In this document: one piece after another, positions 17,051-25,956 of the stretch
How positions within the stretch are numbered: the first letter of the stretch is position 1
Layout of the letters: every line of letters starts with the position of its first letter
Notes under the pieces: generated by a model
What the model was told of the DNA's origin: nothing
The model's input: only the letters and a program-made list of their open reading frames with translations
The model's database searches: none
NCBI GenBank assembly: GCA_002482885.1
Contig: DLGW01000026.1
Location: 1 to 64,000, forward strand
From: Flavobacteriaceae bacterium UBA7684
GTDB taxonomy: Bacteria; Bacteroidota; Bacteroidia; Flavobacteriales; Flavobacteriaceae
Direction: 5' to 3'
Length of the DNA stretch: 64,000 nt
Program-made: the position numbers and the translations under genes

Positions 17051-19081
17051 TTATTTAGCGGGAATAATGTCTATTACTACCGTACGGTTGTAAAAACGTT
17101 CTTCTGGATGTTTGTTTTCAAAGGGTGATAAAGTTTCGTTTTCACCAAAAGACTGCACTTCAAAAGTGACATCTTTACGGTTTAATCTAGCTAATTCGGT
17201 ATCAAAAATAGCTTTTACATCAGCGGTTCTGGCTTCAGAAAGTTTTTGATTGTACTCCGCATCACCAATACTATCGGTATAACCATGTATCATTACTTTT
17301 CCATTGGTAGGAATTTTAGGGATAATAGTTTCCGCAATATATTTTTGATACATGTCTTTGGCTTTAGATTCATTGAATTCATAAATAATACTGAATCTCA
17401 TAGCTTCTTCTGTTTGTGTAGGTGTCCAAAGTTCCATATGAATGGGCACTTCTTTTTCTACTAACACATTCGCTTTGGTTACTCCGATCATTTTTACTTT
17501 ATACTCTCCTTGTAAATTAGTTCCTAAGATGGTTTTACTTGGAATAGACACTTTGTCTTCGGTATAAGGTCCAAAAGATTGAATAGTTCCTTTAGCGTCT
17601 TTTATTTGCATAGACCAAGAAGTATATAATACAGAAGCTCCGTCGTTGTTAAAAACAATATAGCTATCTAATGGTGCTTCTTGTAAAGCAATGATTTCAA
17701 CTGGTTTTAAAGGTAAATCAGCGGTGTTTTTAAATTCCATTAGTAATTCTGATGAACTACTTTCAATAGAAACTCTACGGTCACCTTCGCGCAATGCCAC
17801 TAACTCTAATTTACCTCCTGGTTGTTCAGATGGAACTTCTGGTTTACCTCTACCTTCGGTTTTAATTCTGCTTGGATTAATTAAGAATACTTCTACTAAA
17901 TATTTTTTAATAGACTCAGACATTTTTAAACCATCGGCATTTCCTTTTTCAGAAGAACCTACTAAGGTTATGGTACTGGCTGGATATTTTTGCATACGAT
18001 CACCTAAAATATTCAAGATGTTATAATATACCATCATTTGTCGTTTAGAACGACCGTCTAATTTTTGAGAGTTGTAAGCTTGTAATTGATCTTCTTTAAA
18101 GTCTTTAACTTCTTCTTTTTTAAGCATAACGTATCGGCTTGGAATCTCGGTAGATTCTAAATCAAAAAACACATAGTTACGTAAAGGAAAAGTTTCTTTT
18201 ACAATTCTTTCTTTAGGGACATTTTTAGGTGCAATCACAGTAAAAATAGCGGTTTGCGTAGGCAAAACTGCTGCTTCTACTTTGGTTTCTACCAAAGTTC
18301 CTCTACCAAATTTTAAAGCTACTCCTGCTCTTATGGTGGTTAAATTCCAAGATTCAATAGAACGTGGGTCTTGACCAAAATAAGGATGAAAGGCTACAAA
18401 TGGGGAAAGCATAAATTGGGTAGGATTTTTTCTAGAAGATAATTCAATGTCATACCCCATTCCTATTTGCATAGAAATGATGTTTTTATTGGTGTTACTA
18501 AAATCTCCTTTAACATCTGCACCTTTTACTTGCTCTGGAAAAGCGGGGTTAATGTCTTGTTGGTAAACAAATCCTTTATCTAAATTAATAGCTAATCTAG
18601 GACCTCCATAAAGGTAAAAATTAGATCTAAAGGGTGCGAATCGAATACTAGGTTCAATAGTAATGTAGTTTAGATTAGCCGACAAATCCGCAGGGCAATC
18701 ACAAGCTGTTTTTACTTGATCAAAATCTCCTTTACGGCTATCGTAACCTGCTTGAAACATAAATCCAAATCTTGAATCTTGTTTGTGGTATTCAATCACT
18801 GGGGCTAAAAATAATCCAATACCAAATCCTTTATGAAAAGTAGCCGGAGGAGTAAAATTTTCATTCAATTTAAAAGTAGAACCTTCGTAAAAGTTAAAAT
18901 TGGCCCCACCAGCTAAACCAAATCTCCAAGAAGGTTTAGTATAGGTTTGTTCTTTAGGTTGATCCTGAGCCGAAGCCGTTAAACACACCATTAAAACTAA
19001 AATACTTACGGTTAAATAAGTTAATAGGTTTTTAGGTAAATGTAACGTCAAAGACGGCTTACAATTAATGTTATTATTCAT
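17051..19081 (-). CDS. OmpA-family outer membrane protein with two OmpA-like domains
   Basis: A 676-residue envelope protein. After a long signal peptide ending near LTASAQ, residues of about 50-240 resemble an outer-membrane beta-barrel (FGLAGGANFNF, FGFMFQAGYDSRKG, FYLYGGPRLAIN). Two peptidoglycan-binding OmpA-like domains follow: one around MLKKEEVKDF...YNILNILGDRM...TLVGSSEKG, and a C-terminal canonical one, VMIHGYTDSIGDAEYNQKLSEARTADV with FYNRTVVIDI at the end. It probably ties the outer membrane to the cell wall. It lies downstream of the ice-binding-like lipoprotein gene on the same strand with a hairpin between them, so some transcription may reach it from the motif-bearing promoter at 21665-21706. 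Confidence 0.85.
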   Translation of the reverse strand: MNNNINCKPSLTLHLPKNLLTYLTVSILVLMVCLTASAQDQPKEQTYTKPSWRFGLAGGANFNFYEGSTFKLNENFTPPATFHKGFGIGLFLAPVIEYHKQDSRFGFMFQAGYDSRKGDFDQVKTACDCPADLSANLNYITIEPSIRFAPFRSNFYLYGGPRLAINLDKGFVYQQDINPAFPEQVKGADVKGDFSNTNKNIISMQIGMGYDIELSSRKNPTQFMLSPFVAFHPYFGQDPRSIESWNLTTIRAGVALKFGRGTLVETKVEAAVLPTQTAIFTVIAPKNVPKERIVKETFPLRNYVFFDLESTEIPSRYVMLKKEEVKDFKEDQLQAYNSQKLDGRSKRQMMVYYNILNILGDRMQKYPASTITLVGSSEKGNADGLKMSESIKKYLVEVFLINPSRIKTEGRGKPEVPSEQPGGKLELVALREGDRRVSIESSSSELLMEFKNTADLPLKPVEIIALQEAPLDSYIVFNNDGASVLYTSWSMQIKDAKGTIQSFGPYTEDKVSIPSKTILGTNLQGEYKVKMIGVTKANVLVEKEVPIHMELWTPTQTEEAMRFSIIYEFNESKAKDMYQKYIAETIIPKIPTNGKVMIHGYTDSIGDAEYNQKLSEARTADVKAIFDTELARLNRKDVTFEVQSFGENETLSPFENKHPEERFYNRTVVIDIIPAK

Positions 19082-19115
19082 GTTGATGTATTTTATATTA
19101 ATATTTTATTTATAA

Positions 19116-19140
19116 AACCCTTCCTTAAAAAGGAAGGGTT
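19116..19140 (-). terminator. Terminator between the Ig lipoprotein and OmpA genes
   Basis: Stem AACCCTTCCTT (19116-19126) and AAGGAAGGGTT (19130-19140), 11 bp with a 3-nt loop, followed on the minus strand by an AT-rich tail. It lies directly after the stop at 19149. Confidence 0.8.
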
Positions 19141-19148
19141 CTTTTTAT

Positions 19149-21596
19149 TTATTGGTTAGGAACGTTAATCGTAGTGTTTACCATGGTAACCGAAGCTACT
19201 AATGATATAGCTCTACCATTTAACACAGTTTGTACAGCATTACCAGCGGTTGAAAAAGTAACTCCAGCTGTAGCAATAATGTTACCTGTCATTACGCCCC
19301 CTCCTGCTCCATTAATGGTTGCAGCACTACCCACATACCAAAACACGTTTTTAGCAGCGGCACCACCGATTAATTTTACACTTCTGGCTCCTGCTGGGCC
19401 AGCAATACCAACAGTTAATCCTGAGGCTGTTTGAAAAATCCAAACGGCATTAGGATCACCTTTACCATCTAAGGTTAAGTCACCATTGCTAATTTTAAAA
19501 GTACCACTAGCTGATTTATAAATCCCTGGTGCTAAGGTTAATCCACCTAATTCTCCAGCTCCTGGATCAATTCCTCCTGGTTTAGATGCCGGTGAAATAC
19601 TTAGGTAAGCCGCATTAGCATCTAATAAACCATCTGATGCAATTTTAAAGGAAGCTGCGGTTCCTGGTGCTGGTGGTGCAGTAAAAATATCTCCCGTTAC
19701 ATTTCCTACATTTAAAGGCGTTTCGGTATACACTGCATTACTGTCGTGAAAACCAGTTACTAAAGTAGAAGCTGCAGTAGTAGCGATGCTTCCGTTGTTA
19801 ATTACCGTGTTTAATCCTTGATTGGTTATTCCTGCGTTTCCACCAAAAGCACCAAAAGCTGCTGCTCTACCTAAACTAGGTGCAGGTATAGGGATTACAT
19901 CGTTTAAAGTAGTGAAATCCCAAACTTTATCATTTGCTAAAGCAAATCCGTTAGTGTTTTTAGCTCCTGTAGTAATGGTTACCGTGTAAACTGTATTAGA
20001 TAACAAACTACTATTAGGATTAAAAGTAGCGGTTGTTCCATTGTAAGAAACCGTACCCGCCACTGCGTTATTACCATTTTTAACAGTAAAAGTAGTTCCT
20101 GTAATCGTTAATGGATCCATAGGAACACTAAAAGTCGCGGTAATGGTTTTATTTAAAGCCACACCTGTTGCATTGTCCAAAGGATCAGTTAAAATTACTG
20201 TTGGCAATGTATTGTTAAGCGTGGTAAAATCCCAAACTTTATTATTTGCCAAAGCAAATCCGTTAGTGTTTTTAGCTCCTGTAGTAATGGTTACCGTGTA
20301 AACTGTATTAGACAACAAACTACTGTTAGGATTAAAAGTAGCGGTTGTTCCATTGTAAGAAACCGTACCAGCTACTGCATTAGCTCCGTTTTTAACGGTA
20401 AAAGTAGTTCCTGTAATGGTTAATGGATCCATAGGAACACTAAAGGTTGCCGTGATGGTTTTGTTTAAAGCTACACCTGTTGCATTATCTAAAGGATCAG
20501 TTAAAATTACCGTTGGTGCAATAAAATTAGAAGTGGTAAAACTCCAAACATAATTAGCAGCCATTGCAAATCCATCTTTACTTTTTACTCCTGTAGTAAG
20601 TGTAGCCGTGTAAACAGTATTCATATCTAAAGGATTGGTAGGATTAAAACTAGCGGTTGTTCCCGTATAAGTTACTGCTCCTGCTACGGGTACATTCAAA
20701 TTATTTTTAACTAAAAATGTAGTGTTTGAAATGGTTGTAGCGTCTAAAGGAATATTAAATATTGCCGTAATGGTTTTATTCATTGCTATTCCTGTAGCAG
20801 TATTTAACGGGTCAGTTAAAATTACTGCTGGTGGTGTAGTATTAATCGTGGTAAAATTCCAAGTATAATTACCTAACAATGGATTACCCAAGGTATTTTT
20901 TGTACCTGTAGTAATGGTACTGGTGTAAACCGTATTAGAAAGTAATGGTGTACTTGGTGTAAAAGTAGCCGTATTAATTAATTCGTCATAAGTAACGACT
21001 CCTGGTACAGCCAATAAACCATTTTTAACCATAAAGTTGGCAGCTGTAATGGTTAATGGATTCATTGGAACGCTGAACTTAGCGGTAATTACTGAATTTA
21101 AAGCTACTCCTGTAACGTCTGGCAAAGGCGAAGTTAAAATTACGGTTGGCGAAACGATTACCCCTGTGGTAAAACTCCAAACATAATTCTGTTGAATTGC
21201 ATTTCCTAAAAGATCTTTTACCGTAGTGAATACCGTTCCTTTATAGGTAGTATTGGGCAATAGATTTTCAGAAGGCTCAAAATACATGGTGTTTTTAGCA
21301 GTATTGTAGGTTACTGTACCTTCTACTGTTGCAGTAGTTTTTAAAGCCGTGTCTTTGGATGCTGCTGGATTAACAAGTGTAAATGCACCTGAGTTTATCG
21401 TTAAAGGATTCATTTTTTGATTGAAGGTAACTTCAATAATCTGGTTAAGCGAAACACCAGTTGCTGAACTCGTCGGATCGGTAGAAATTACGATGGGACA
21501 AACACCCACGGTTTCTTGATAATCGTCTTTTTTGCAACCAGCAATTAATACAGCAACCAATAAGGTAAATACTGTTAATAGCTTTTTTGTCTTCAT
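19149..21596 (-). CDS. Ice-binding-like (DUF3494) lipoprotein with five Ig-like repeats
   Basis: The signal peptide MKTKKLLTVFTLLVAVLIAG is followed by Cys, a clear lipobox (LIAGC), so it is a lipoprotein likely to reach the outer membrane. Five bacterial Ig-like (Big_5) domains follow, each with a STDP/LTDP-type start, ATGVALNKTITATFSVPMDP and a VWDFTT-type end. The last about 210 residues match the DUF3494 ice-binding domain: LGRAAAFGAFGGNAGITNQG, LTLAPGIYKSASGTFKISNG, LTLDGKGDPNAVWIFQTASG, KNVFWYVGSAATI and NGRAISLVASVT. DUF3494 includes true ice-binding proteins of cold-living flavobacteria, but many members are untested, so ice binding or adhesion is inferred. The promoter carries the 21-bp-phased motif at 21665-21706. 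Confidence 0.88.
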   Translation of the reverse strand: MKTKKLLTVFTLLVAVLIAGCKKDDYQETVGVCPIVISTDPTSSATGVSLNQIIEVTFNQKMNPLTINSGAFTLVNPAASKDTALKTTATVEGTVTYNTAKNTMYFEPSENLLPNTTYKGTVFTTVKDLLGNAIQQNYVWSFTTGVIVSPTVILTSPLPDVTGVALNSVITAKFSVPMNPLTITAANFMVKNGLLAVPGVVTYDELINTATFTPSTPLLSNTVYTSTITTGTKNTLGNPLLGNYTWNFTTINTTPPAVILTDPLNTATGIAMNKTITAIFNIPLDATTISNTTFLVKNNLNVPVAGAVTYTGTTASFNPTNPLDMNTVYTATLTTGVKSKDGFAMAANYVWSFTTSNFIAPTVILTDPLDNATGVALNKTITATFSVPMDPLTITGTTFTVKNGANAVAGTVSYNGTTATFNPNSSLLSNTVYTVTITTGAKNTNGFALANNKVWDFTTLNNTLPTVILTDPLDNATGVALNKTITATFSVPMDPLTITGTTFTVKNGNNAVAGTVSYNGTTATFNPNSSLLSNTVYTVTITTGAKNTNGFALANDKVWDFTTLNDVIPIPAPSLGRAAAFGAFGGNAGITNQGLNTVINNGSIATTAASTLVTGFHDSNAVYTETPLNVGNVTGDIFTAPPAPGTAASFKIASDGLLDANAAYLSISPASKPGGIDPGAGELGGLTLAPGIYKSASGTFKISNGDLTLDGKGDPNAVWIFQTASGLTVGIAGPAGARSVKLIGGAAAKNVFWYVGSAATINGAGGGVMTGNIIATAGVTFSTAGNAVQTVLNGRAISLVASVTMVNTTINVPNQ
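19909..20520 (-). repeat. Near-identical tandem 312-bp Ig-domain repeats
   Basis: Repeat units beginning at about 19909 and 20221 on the + strand differ at only a few bases and encode Ig-like domains 5 and 4. The other three domains are much more diverged, so this is a recent in-frame duplication. Confidence 0.85.
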
Positions 21597-21664
21597 TGTT
21601 TTTTTGAATTATTTAATAAATAAGTTAATTAGGGACAAAGGTTACTCCACTTACGAAACATTTC

Positions 21665-21706
21665 GTTATACATTAAAAACTAGATGTTACATAATTCACA
21701 TGTTTA
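21665..21706 (-). promoter_or_regulatory. Phased regulatory motif, copy a (Ig/ice-binding lipoprotein)
   Basis: On the + strand, half-site GTTATA begins at 21665 and the long element GTTACATAATTCACATGTTT begins at 21686, 21 bp later. The inner element edge is 90 bp from the start codon at 21596. It matches copies b, c and d at 26267, 27458 and 31981. I infer a binding site for a transcription factor or a specialised sigma factor. Confidence 0.65.
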
Positions 21707-21740
21707 TTTGCGTTACTGACTGAGGGCTTTGCCGAAGCTC

Positions 21741-21790
21741 CTTTAAAACCCAAAAACCTGCTTAAATAAGCAGGTTTTTGGGTTTTAAAG
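21741..21790 (-). terminator. 24-bp perfect hairpin after the GT4 gene
   Basis: Arms at 21741-21764 (CTTTAAAACCCAAAAACCTG then CTTA) and 21767-21790 are perfect reverse complements with a 2-nt centre. It sits about 60 bp beyond the GT4 stop and presumably ends the ytxH-to-GT4 operon; it is symmetric and could act on both strands. Confidence 0.7.
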
Positions 21791-21835
21791 AGCGACGCCC
21801 GAAGGCAGGACCTTGCTTTTTTGCAAGGGAACGCC
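21791..21835 (-). repeat. GGCGTTCCC intergenic element, second copy
   Basis: On the minus strand it reads AGGCGTTCCCTTGC, then GCAAGGTCCTGCCTTCGGGC and GTCGCTC, with an inner hairpin CCTTGC-N6-GCAAGG. It shares the order GGCGTTCCC, TGC, GGTC, TGCCTTCG with 1903-1931 and lies in the same place, just after a gene end. Confidence 0.5.
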
Positions 21836-21850
21836 TAAAAGAGATTAGGA

Positions 21851-24202
21851 TTACAACAAATGATTAGGTACTTGGTATTGTAACAATTCTACAGGGGTTT
21901 GAGGCGTAGTAAAATACTGGTCATGCGTTAATTTTGCCATTAGATAACTGATGGTAGATTCGGCTCCTTGATTTAGGTTTACATAGTCTTCTTCTAGCCC
22001 ATCGTAACACCCTCCGGTGCATGGATTATACACGATTTGGTGTAAATGGTTGTTGCCTAAAAACCAACTAAAGGCTATTTCCATTTTATTTATATAGTCT
22101 TCATTTTTAAATACTTCGTAAAACTTACTTAAAGCTAAAATGGTATAAGAAACATCTATGGGTTGTTCTCCGCCTATGGCTTTAGGGGAAACATCTTCTC
22201 CCTTAAACAACCATCCTTTATTAGAGATTACATTGATGCTGTTGTGGGTAAAAATATTTTCTAATAAAAAATCAAAAGTAGATAAGGCTACTACTTTATA
22301 AAGAGGATTTTTAGTGGCTAACCATGCGCATAAAATAGCTTCGGGTAACACGCTGTTTCCGTAGGTTAAGTAGCTTTCAAACCAACGCCAATCTGCATCG
22401 GTTTCGTGTTTATACATTTGTACTAATCGATTGCTTAGTTCTATAATGATGGTTAAATATGCTTCGTTTTTTTGTTGTAATTGGGCAAAATACAAACCTT
22501 TTACAACAAAAGCCATGGCTCTGGTGGAATGTATTTCTAGTACGTTTTTTAAAGCACACTCTAGGGTAATTAGGGCTTCGGTACGTATGTTTTCGGGAAT
22601 TTCTTTTGTAGCTATTAAGTAACCCAAGGCCCAAATGGTTCTTCCGGTAGCGTCTTCTAAATTTTCAATGTGGTTTTGTTCTGTAAATTTTTGATTTTCA
22701 TCTACATAGTTTAAAAAATAACCGCTGGGTTGTAAACAAAAACTGATAAAATCGGTATAAATTGTAATGTATTTGATATCGGCTGGGTCTTGTGTTAGTT
22801 CAAAGTGTTTACAAAAGGCGACCAACGCTCGTGCATTATCGTCTAAGGTATAGCCCGAACTATAATCGGCTTGATTGATTTTAGAAAATTGTATGATTCC
22901 AAAATCGGTGGTCATATTTTTAAGGTGATCCAGATTGGTTTTAGGAACGCTGTACTGTAATTTAATTTGTCCTCTGCTGATGTCTTCGAACAATAAAGCA
23001 TGTGCTATGGCTGAGTTTTCCCATGCGGTAGGTGCCATGCGGTGTAATGCGTTTAAACAAATATTTTTTCGTTGTTCTTCGTTATGAAGTAAACTGTTAA
23101 TGGCCAGGGTTAATTGATGTGAATTTTCAAAATCAATAATAATTCCGGCATCGTTTCGGAATACTTCTCGGGCATGCGGAATAGGTGTTGATATTACGGG
23201 ACATCCACAACTTATGGCATAAGAAAAAGTACCACTTACGGCTTGGTTAGGGTCTTTAGAAGTGAATAAATAGATGTCGCTTAGCTGTAAATATTCCAGT
23301 AAGGTAGGTAAAGGCAAGAATTGGTTAATGAATATAACGTGTTCTTGTAATTGGTTTTCTACCACTAAGGCCTCTAAATAGTTTCTGTATTTTTCTCCGT
23401 CTTGTTTTACTACAGACGGATGTGTTTTTCCGATGACTAAAAACAATATATCGGGATTGTTTTTAATAACTTCTGGCAAGGCTAGCAAAGTAGTTTCGAT
23501 GCTTTTTCCTGAACTTAATAAGCCAAAGGTGGAAAGCACTTTTTTACCCACTAAACCATATTTGTTTTTAAGTTCTTCTGTATTTAAATGCGGAACTAAA
23601 TGGGTGCCATGGGCTATAATGGTTATTTTTTCTTGAGGAATTTCATAATCGTAAGTAAGTATTTGAGCCGATGATTTGGTCATGACTATAATAGAGGCCG
23701 AAGCTTCTGCCATTTGCTGTACTTGTAATTTTAATAGGCTTTTTGGGTGTGGTAATACGGTATGAAAAACAAGAATTACGGGTTGTAATATTTCATTTAA
23801 AAAATCTAAAAAGTTTTCTTCTTGATTTTTAAATAATCCAAACTCATGTTGTATCAATACACTTTTAATATTCGTGTTTTGATTGATGTTTTGAGCTATT
23901 TTTTTAAAACTTTCAGGTTCACTAGTGTTTAAAACATAAGATATATCTGCTGTGTAATGATGTTTTTCGTTATTGGATTCTAAGGGGCAAATTTTAACTT
24001 TAAAAGAGGCTCCAAATTGATTTTCTAATGCTTTGATTAAATCGGAAGAATAAGTGGCTATACCACATTCTCGGGGTGGATAGGTGGTAATGATTAATAT
24101 TTCGGGAAGTTCTTTTTCAAAAACAGGAATGGCAGCTCCATTAAGTTGGTAATTGCCTGTGTAGCTTTTTTGAACAGTATTTTCGGAGATTTTATTTTTC
24201 AT
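21851..24202 (-). CDS. GT4 glycosyltransferase fused to an alpha/alpha-toroid domain
   Basis: The first roughly 395 residues are a GT-B glycosyltransferase of family 4: ITTYPPRECGIATYSSDL at the N-terminal Rossmann half, VFHTVLPHP, and the sugar-nucleotide half with FGLLSSGKSIETTLLALPEV, SDIYLFTSKDPNQAVSGTFSYA (the E-x7-E region has changed residues) and GCPVISTPIPHAREVF. The remaining roughly 390 residues (YTLDDNARALVAFCKHFE; EDATGRTIWALGYLI; GWLFKGEDVSPKAIGGEQPIDVS; YDGLEEDYVNLNQGAESTISYL) look like an alpha/alpha toroid as in glycoside hydrolases and lyases. It overlaps the GH130 gene by 11 bp. I infer synthesis or remodelling of a mannose-containing oligosaccharide or capsule under stress. 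Confidence 0.8.
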   Translation of the reverse strand: MKNKISENTVQKSYTGNYQLNGAAIPVFEKELPEILIITTYPPRECGIATYSSDLIKALENQFGASFKVKICPLESNNEKHHYTADISYVLNTSEPESFKKIAQNINQNTNIKSVLIQHEFGLFKNQEENFLDFLNEILQPVILVFHTVLPHPKSLLKLQVQQMAEASASIIVMTKSSAQILTYDYEIPQEKITIIAHGTHLVPHLNTEELKNKYGLVGKKVLSTFGLLSSGKSIETTLLALPEVIKNNPDILFLVIGKTHPSVVKQDGEKYRNYLEALVVENQLQEHVIFINQFLPLPTLLEYLQLSDIYLFTSKDPNQAVSGTFSYAISCGCPVISTPIPHAREVFRNDAGIIIDFENSHQLTLAINSLLHNEEQRKNICLNALHRMAPTAWENSAIAHALLFEDISRGQIKLQYSVPKTNLDHLKNMTTDFGIIQFSKINQADYSSGYTLDDNARALVAFCKHFELTQDPADIKYITIYTDFISFCLQPSGYFLNYVDENQKFTEQNHIENLEDATGRTIWALGYLIATKEIPENIRTEALITLECALKNVLEIHSTRAMAFVVKGLYFAQLQQKNEAYLTIIIELSNRLVQMYKHETDADWRWFESYLTYGNSVLPEAILCAWLATKNPLYKVVALSTFDFLLENIFTHNSINVISNKGWLFKGEDVSPKAIGGEQPIDVSYTILALSKFYEVFKNEDYINKMEIAFSWFLGNNHLHQIVYNPCTGGCYDGLEEDYVNLNQGAESTISYLMAKLTHDQYFTTPQTPVELLQYQVPNHLL

Positions 24203-25238
24203 TTTTAGGAGTATTAAGCATTAATTCTGTTAATAAAGCAGATATACTAATGGTTGCGCAAGCTATGCGTTCGTCGGCTGCACCGTAATAAATGTAAAGC
24301 GTATCACCGATGACTACAGCTCCTGTAGGAAAACACACATTATTAACTTCTCCTTTTAGCTCCCAAGAAAGTTCGGGTTTAAATAAAGGATATGGTAGTC
24401 GGGCAATTTCTTTTTGAGGATTTTCTAAATCTAATAAAGCGGCACAAGCTGCATATACATATCCTTTTAAAGTATCTTGTACGGAATGATAAATAATTAA
24501 CCAACCTTTTTCGGTTTCAATAGGTGGACATCCGCCTCCCATATAACTGATTTCATGAGGATATTTTGGAGACAACGTAATACTTTCATTAAAACGTAAA
24601 AAGTAATTCTGCCAAAAATCAACCGTTAACTCTTCTATGTTAGTAATAGAATTTACAATTTGAATATCTGGCTTTACGCGGTGTAAAAAATGAATTTTTC
24701 CGTTGATTCTTCTAGGAAAAAAAATTACATTTTTATCCCATACATACACGGGTTTTCCCTTTCTTTCCGTTACCTTATGATGTTCGTTATAACGCAAATA
24801 TTTTTCGTTGATTACGCCTTTAGATCCTGCTAAACGACTAAATTCTGCATAAGTCATTTGAGGCACTATAATCCCCTTCTTTTCCCAATTCACTAAATCA
24901 GTTGATGTGGCTAAAGCTCCTAAGGCATTTACACCATCGTATGCGGTATAAGTTAAGTAGTATAAGTCGTCTATTTTTACAATTCTGGGGTCTTCTACCC
25001 CATGCACTTCATAATCAAACTGAGGAAAAATTATAGGCACATCAGACCGTTCATGAACAACTAATGGGTTTTGTAAATTACAATATCCTACACTGGAATA
25101 GTTGCCTTTACTCACTGCTCGGTAAAACATATGAATGGTGTCTCCTACTAAAATCGTCGCTGGATTTAAAACACCTTCATTTTCGAATCCCCTAATTGTT
25201 TTCTCTAGAATTATCCCTTCCTTTTTTACCTGTATCAT
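24192..25238 (-). CDS. GH130-family mannoside phosphorylase/hydrolase
   Basis: This 348-residue five-bladed beta-propeller belongs to GH130. Typical stretches are NPATILVGDTIHMFYRAVSKG, the catalytic-Asp motif HGVEDPRIVKI, YLTYTAYDGVNALGALATS, and GGCPPIETEKGWLIIYHSV. GH130 enzymes mostly phosphorolyse beta-mannosides (beta-1,4-mannosyl-glucose, or beta-1,2-mannans in some clades); a few hydrolyse. There is no signal peptide, so it acts in the cytoplasm. It overlaps the downstream GT4 gene by 11 bp and the upstream gene by 47 bp, showing tight cotranscription. Pairing with a glycosyltransferase suggests turnover of a mannose polymer made by the partner. The subfamily and exact substrate cannot be settled by eye. 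Confidence 0.87.
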   Translation of the reverse strand: MIQVKKEGIILEKTIRGFENEGVLNPATILVGDTIHMFYRAVSKGNYSSVGYCNLQNPLVVHERSDVPIIFPQFDYEVHGVEDPRIVKIDDLYYLTYTAYDGVNALGALATSTDLVNWEKKGIIVPQMTYAEFSRLAGSKGVINEKYLRYNEHHKVTERKGKPVYVWDKNVIFFPRRINGKIHFLHRVKPDIQIVNSITNIEELTVDFWQNYFLRFNESITLSPKYPHEISYMGGGCPPIETEKGWLIIYHSVQDTLKGYVYAACAALLDLENPQKEIARLPYPLFKPELSWELKGEVNNVCFPTGAVVIGDTLYIYYGAADERIACATISISALLTELMLNTPKNEK

Positions 25239-25605
25239 TTTTAATAAATTTTAAAATAGATTTCCCTACATTTTTAAATATAGATGGATGCGAAGTGACT
25301 AAATTGGTTACCCCGTATTGTAGTACATTACCCAATACTTGTTTTATGAAGCTGCGCGAGGCACCTACAAATAAGGATTTTGAAAGTATGCCTGTGCCTA
25401 ACCCTATGCCTGTTTCTAAAACCGTATTTTTAATTTCGGTAGATCCTGAAATTTCTTGAAGCATGTGCTTCACTAAATTAACTGGTTTTAAACTTTGGTA
25501 AGTGAGGTAAAATTGTTGTTGAATGGCTTGTTTTTGGACTAGTCGCTGTTCTTGAAGTTGTTGAATAGCATTTTTCAAATCCTGTTGAGTTTGTATCATC
25601 ATCAT
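25192..25605 (-). CDS. Small stress-operon protein of unknown function, 137 aa
   Basis: The protein starts with three Met codons and a glutamine-rich helix (QQDLKNAIQQLQEQRLVQKQAIQQQFYLTYQSLKP). It continues with a central glycine-rich hydrophobic stretch (GIGLGTGILSKSLFVG) and a basic tail (KFIKNDTGKKGRDNSRENN). I know of no named domain. It sits between the holin-like gene (overlapping stop/start TAATG) and the GH130 gene (47-bp overlap), and similar proteins appear to accompany YtxH and holin-like genes in flavobacteria. It probably associates with the membrane and works with those two. Confidence in the gene is good, in the function none. Confidence 0.75.
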   Translation of the reverse strand: MMMIQTQQDLKNAIQQLQEQRLVQKQAIQQQFYLTYQSLKPVNLVKHMLQEISGSTEIKNTVLETGIGLGTGILSKSLFVGASRSFIKQVLGNVLQYGVTNLVTSHPSIFKNVGKSILKFIKNDTGKKGRDNSRENN

Positions 25606-25949
25606 TAGTGAAGGACTTTTTTGATTAATAATTCGCTCATGGGTTTTTTAACCACGCGCTGCAAATAGAACAGACATATTAGTCCTACTATAAAATAAAA
25701 TCCTGCTACGATAAAAAAACCGTAGTAGGATTTTACAAAAAAGTCTCCTAAATAAAGTGCGACTCCAAAAGATAAAATAAAAAACGATACGCCTAAAAAT
25801 ATCCAACTAACGATGCTTGAAAATAATGAAATTAACAGATCTACAGAGGTATCTAATATGGTGAGTTTTAACCACTCTAAAGTGGTCTGACTATACTTTT
25901 CGGTTTGTTGAAATAATTCTTCTATTAAACTTTCGGGTGATGCCATCAA
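25605..25949 (-). CDS. Holin-like membrane protein (phage_holin_3_6/YqjE-like)
   Basis: This 114-residue protein has two transmembrane segments (about 44-64, IVSWIFLGVSFFILSFGVAL, and about 74-95, YYGFFIVAGFYFIVGLICLF). An amphipathic N terminus (SLIEELFQQTEKYSQTTLEW) and a basic C terminus complete the layout of the phage-holin-superfamily 3_6 (DUF1469/YqjE) proteins. Despite the name these are usually chromosomal stress-membrane proteins found beside YtxH or ElaB-like proteins, as here. No endolysin or phage gene is nearby, so I do not read it as prophage. It lies 7 bp after ytxH and overlaps the next start. Confidence 0.8.
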   Translation of the reverse strand: MMASPESLIEELFQQTEKYSQTTLEWLKLTILDTSVDLLISLFSSIVSWIFLGVSFFILSFGVALYLGDFFVKSYYGFFIVAGFYFIVGLICLFYLQRVVKKPMSELLIKKVLH

Positions 25950-25956
25950 TTACTTT

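Noticed and set aside
25605..25949. Holin-like gene as a sign of prophage
   Set aside because: The protein is of the chromosomal phage_holin_3_6/YqjE type, next to YtxH, and no structural, lysis or integrase gene is present.
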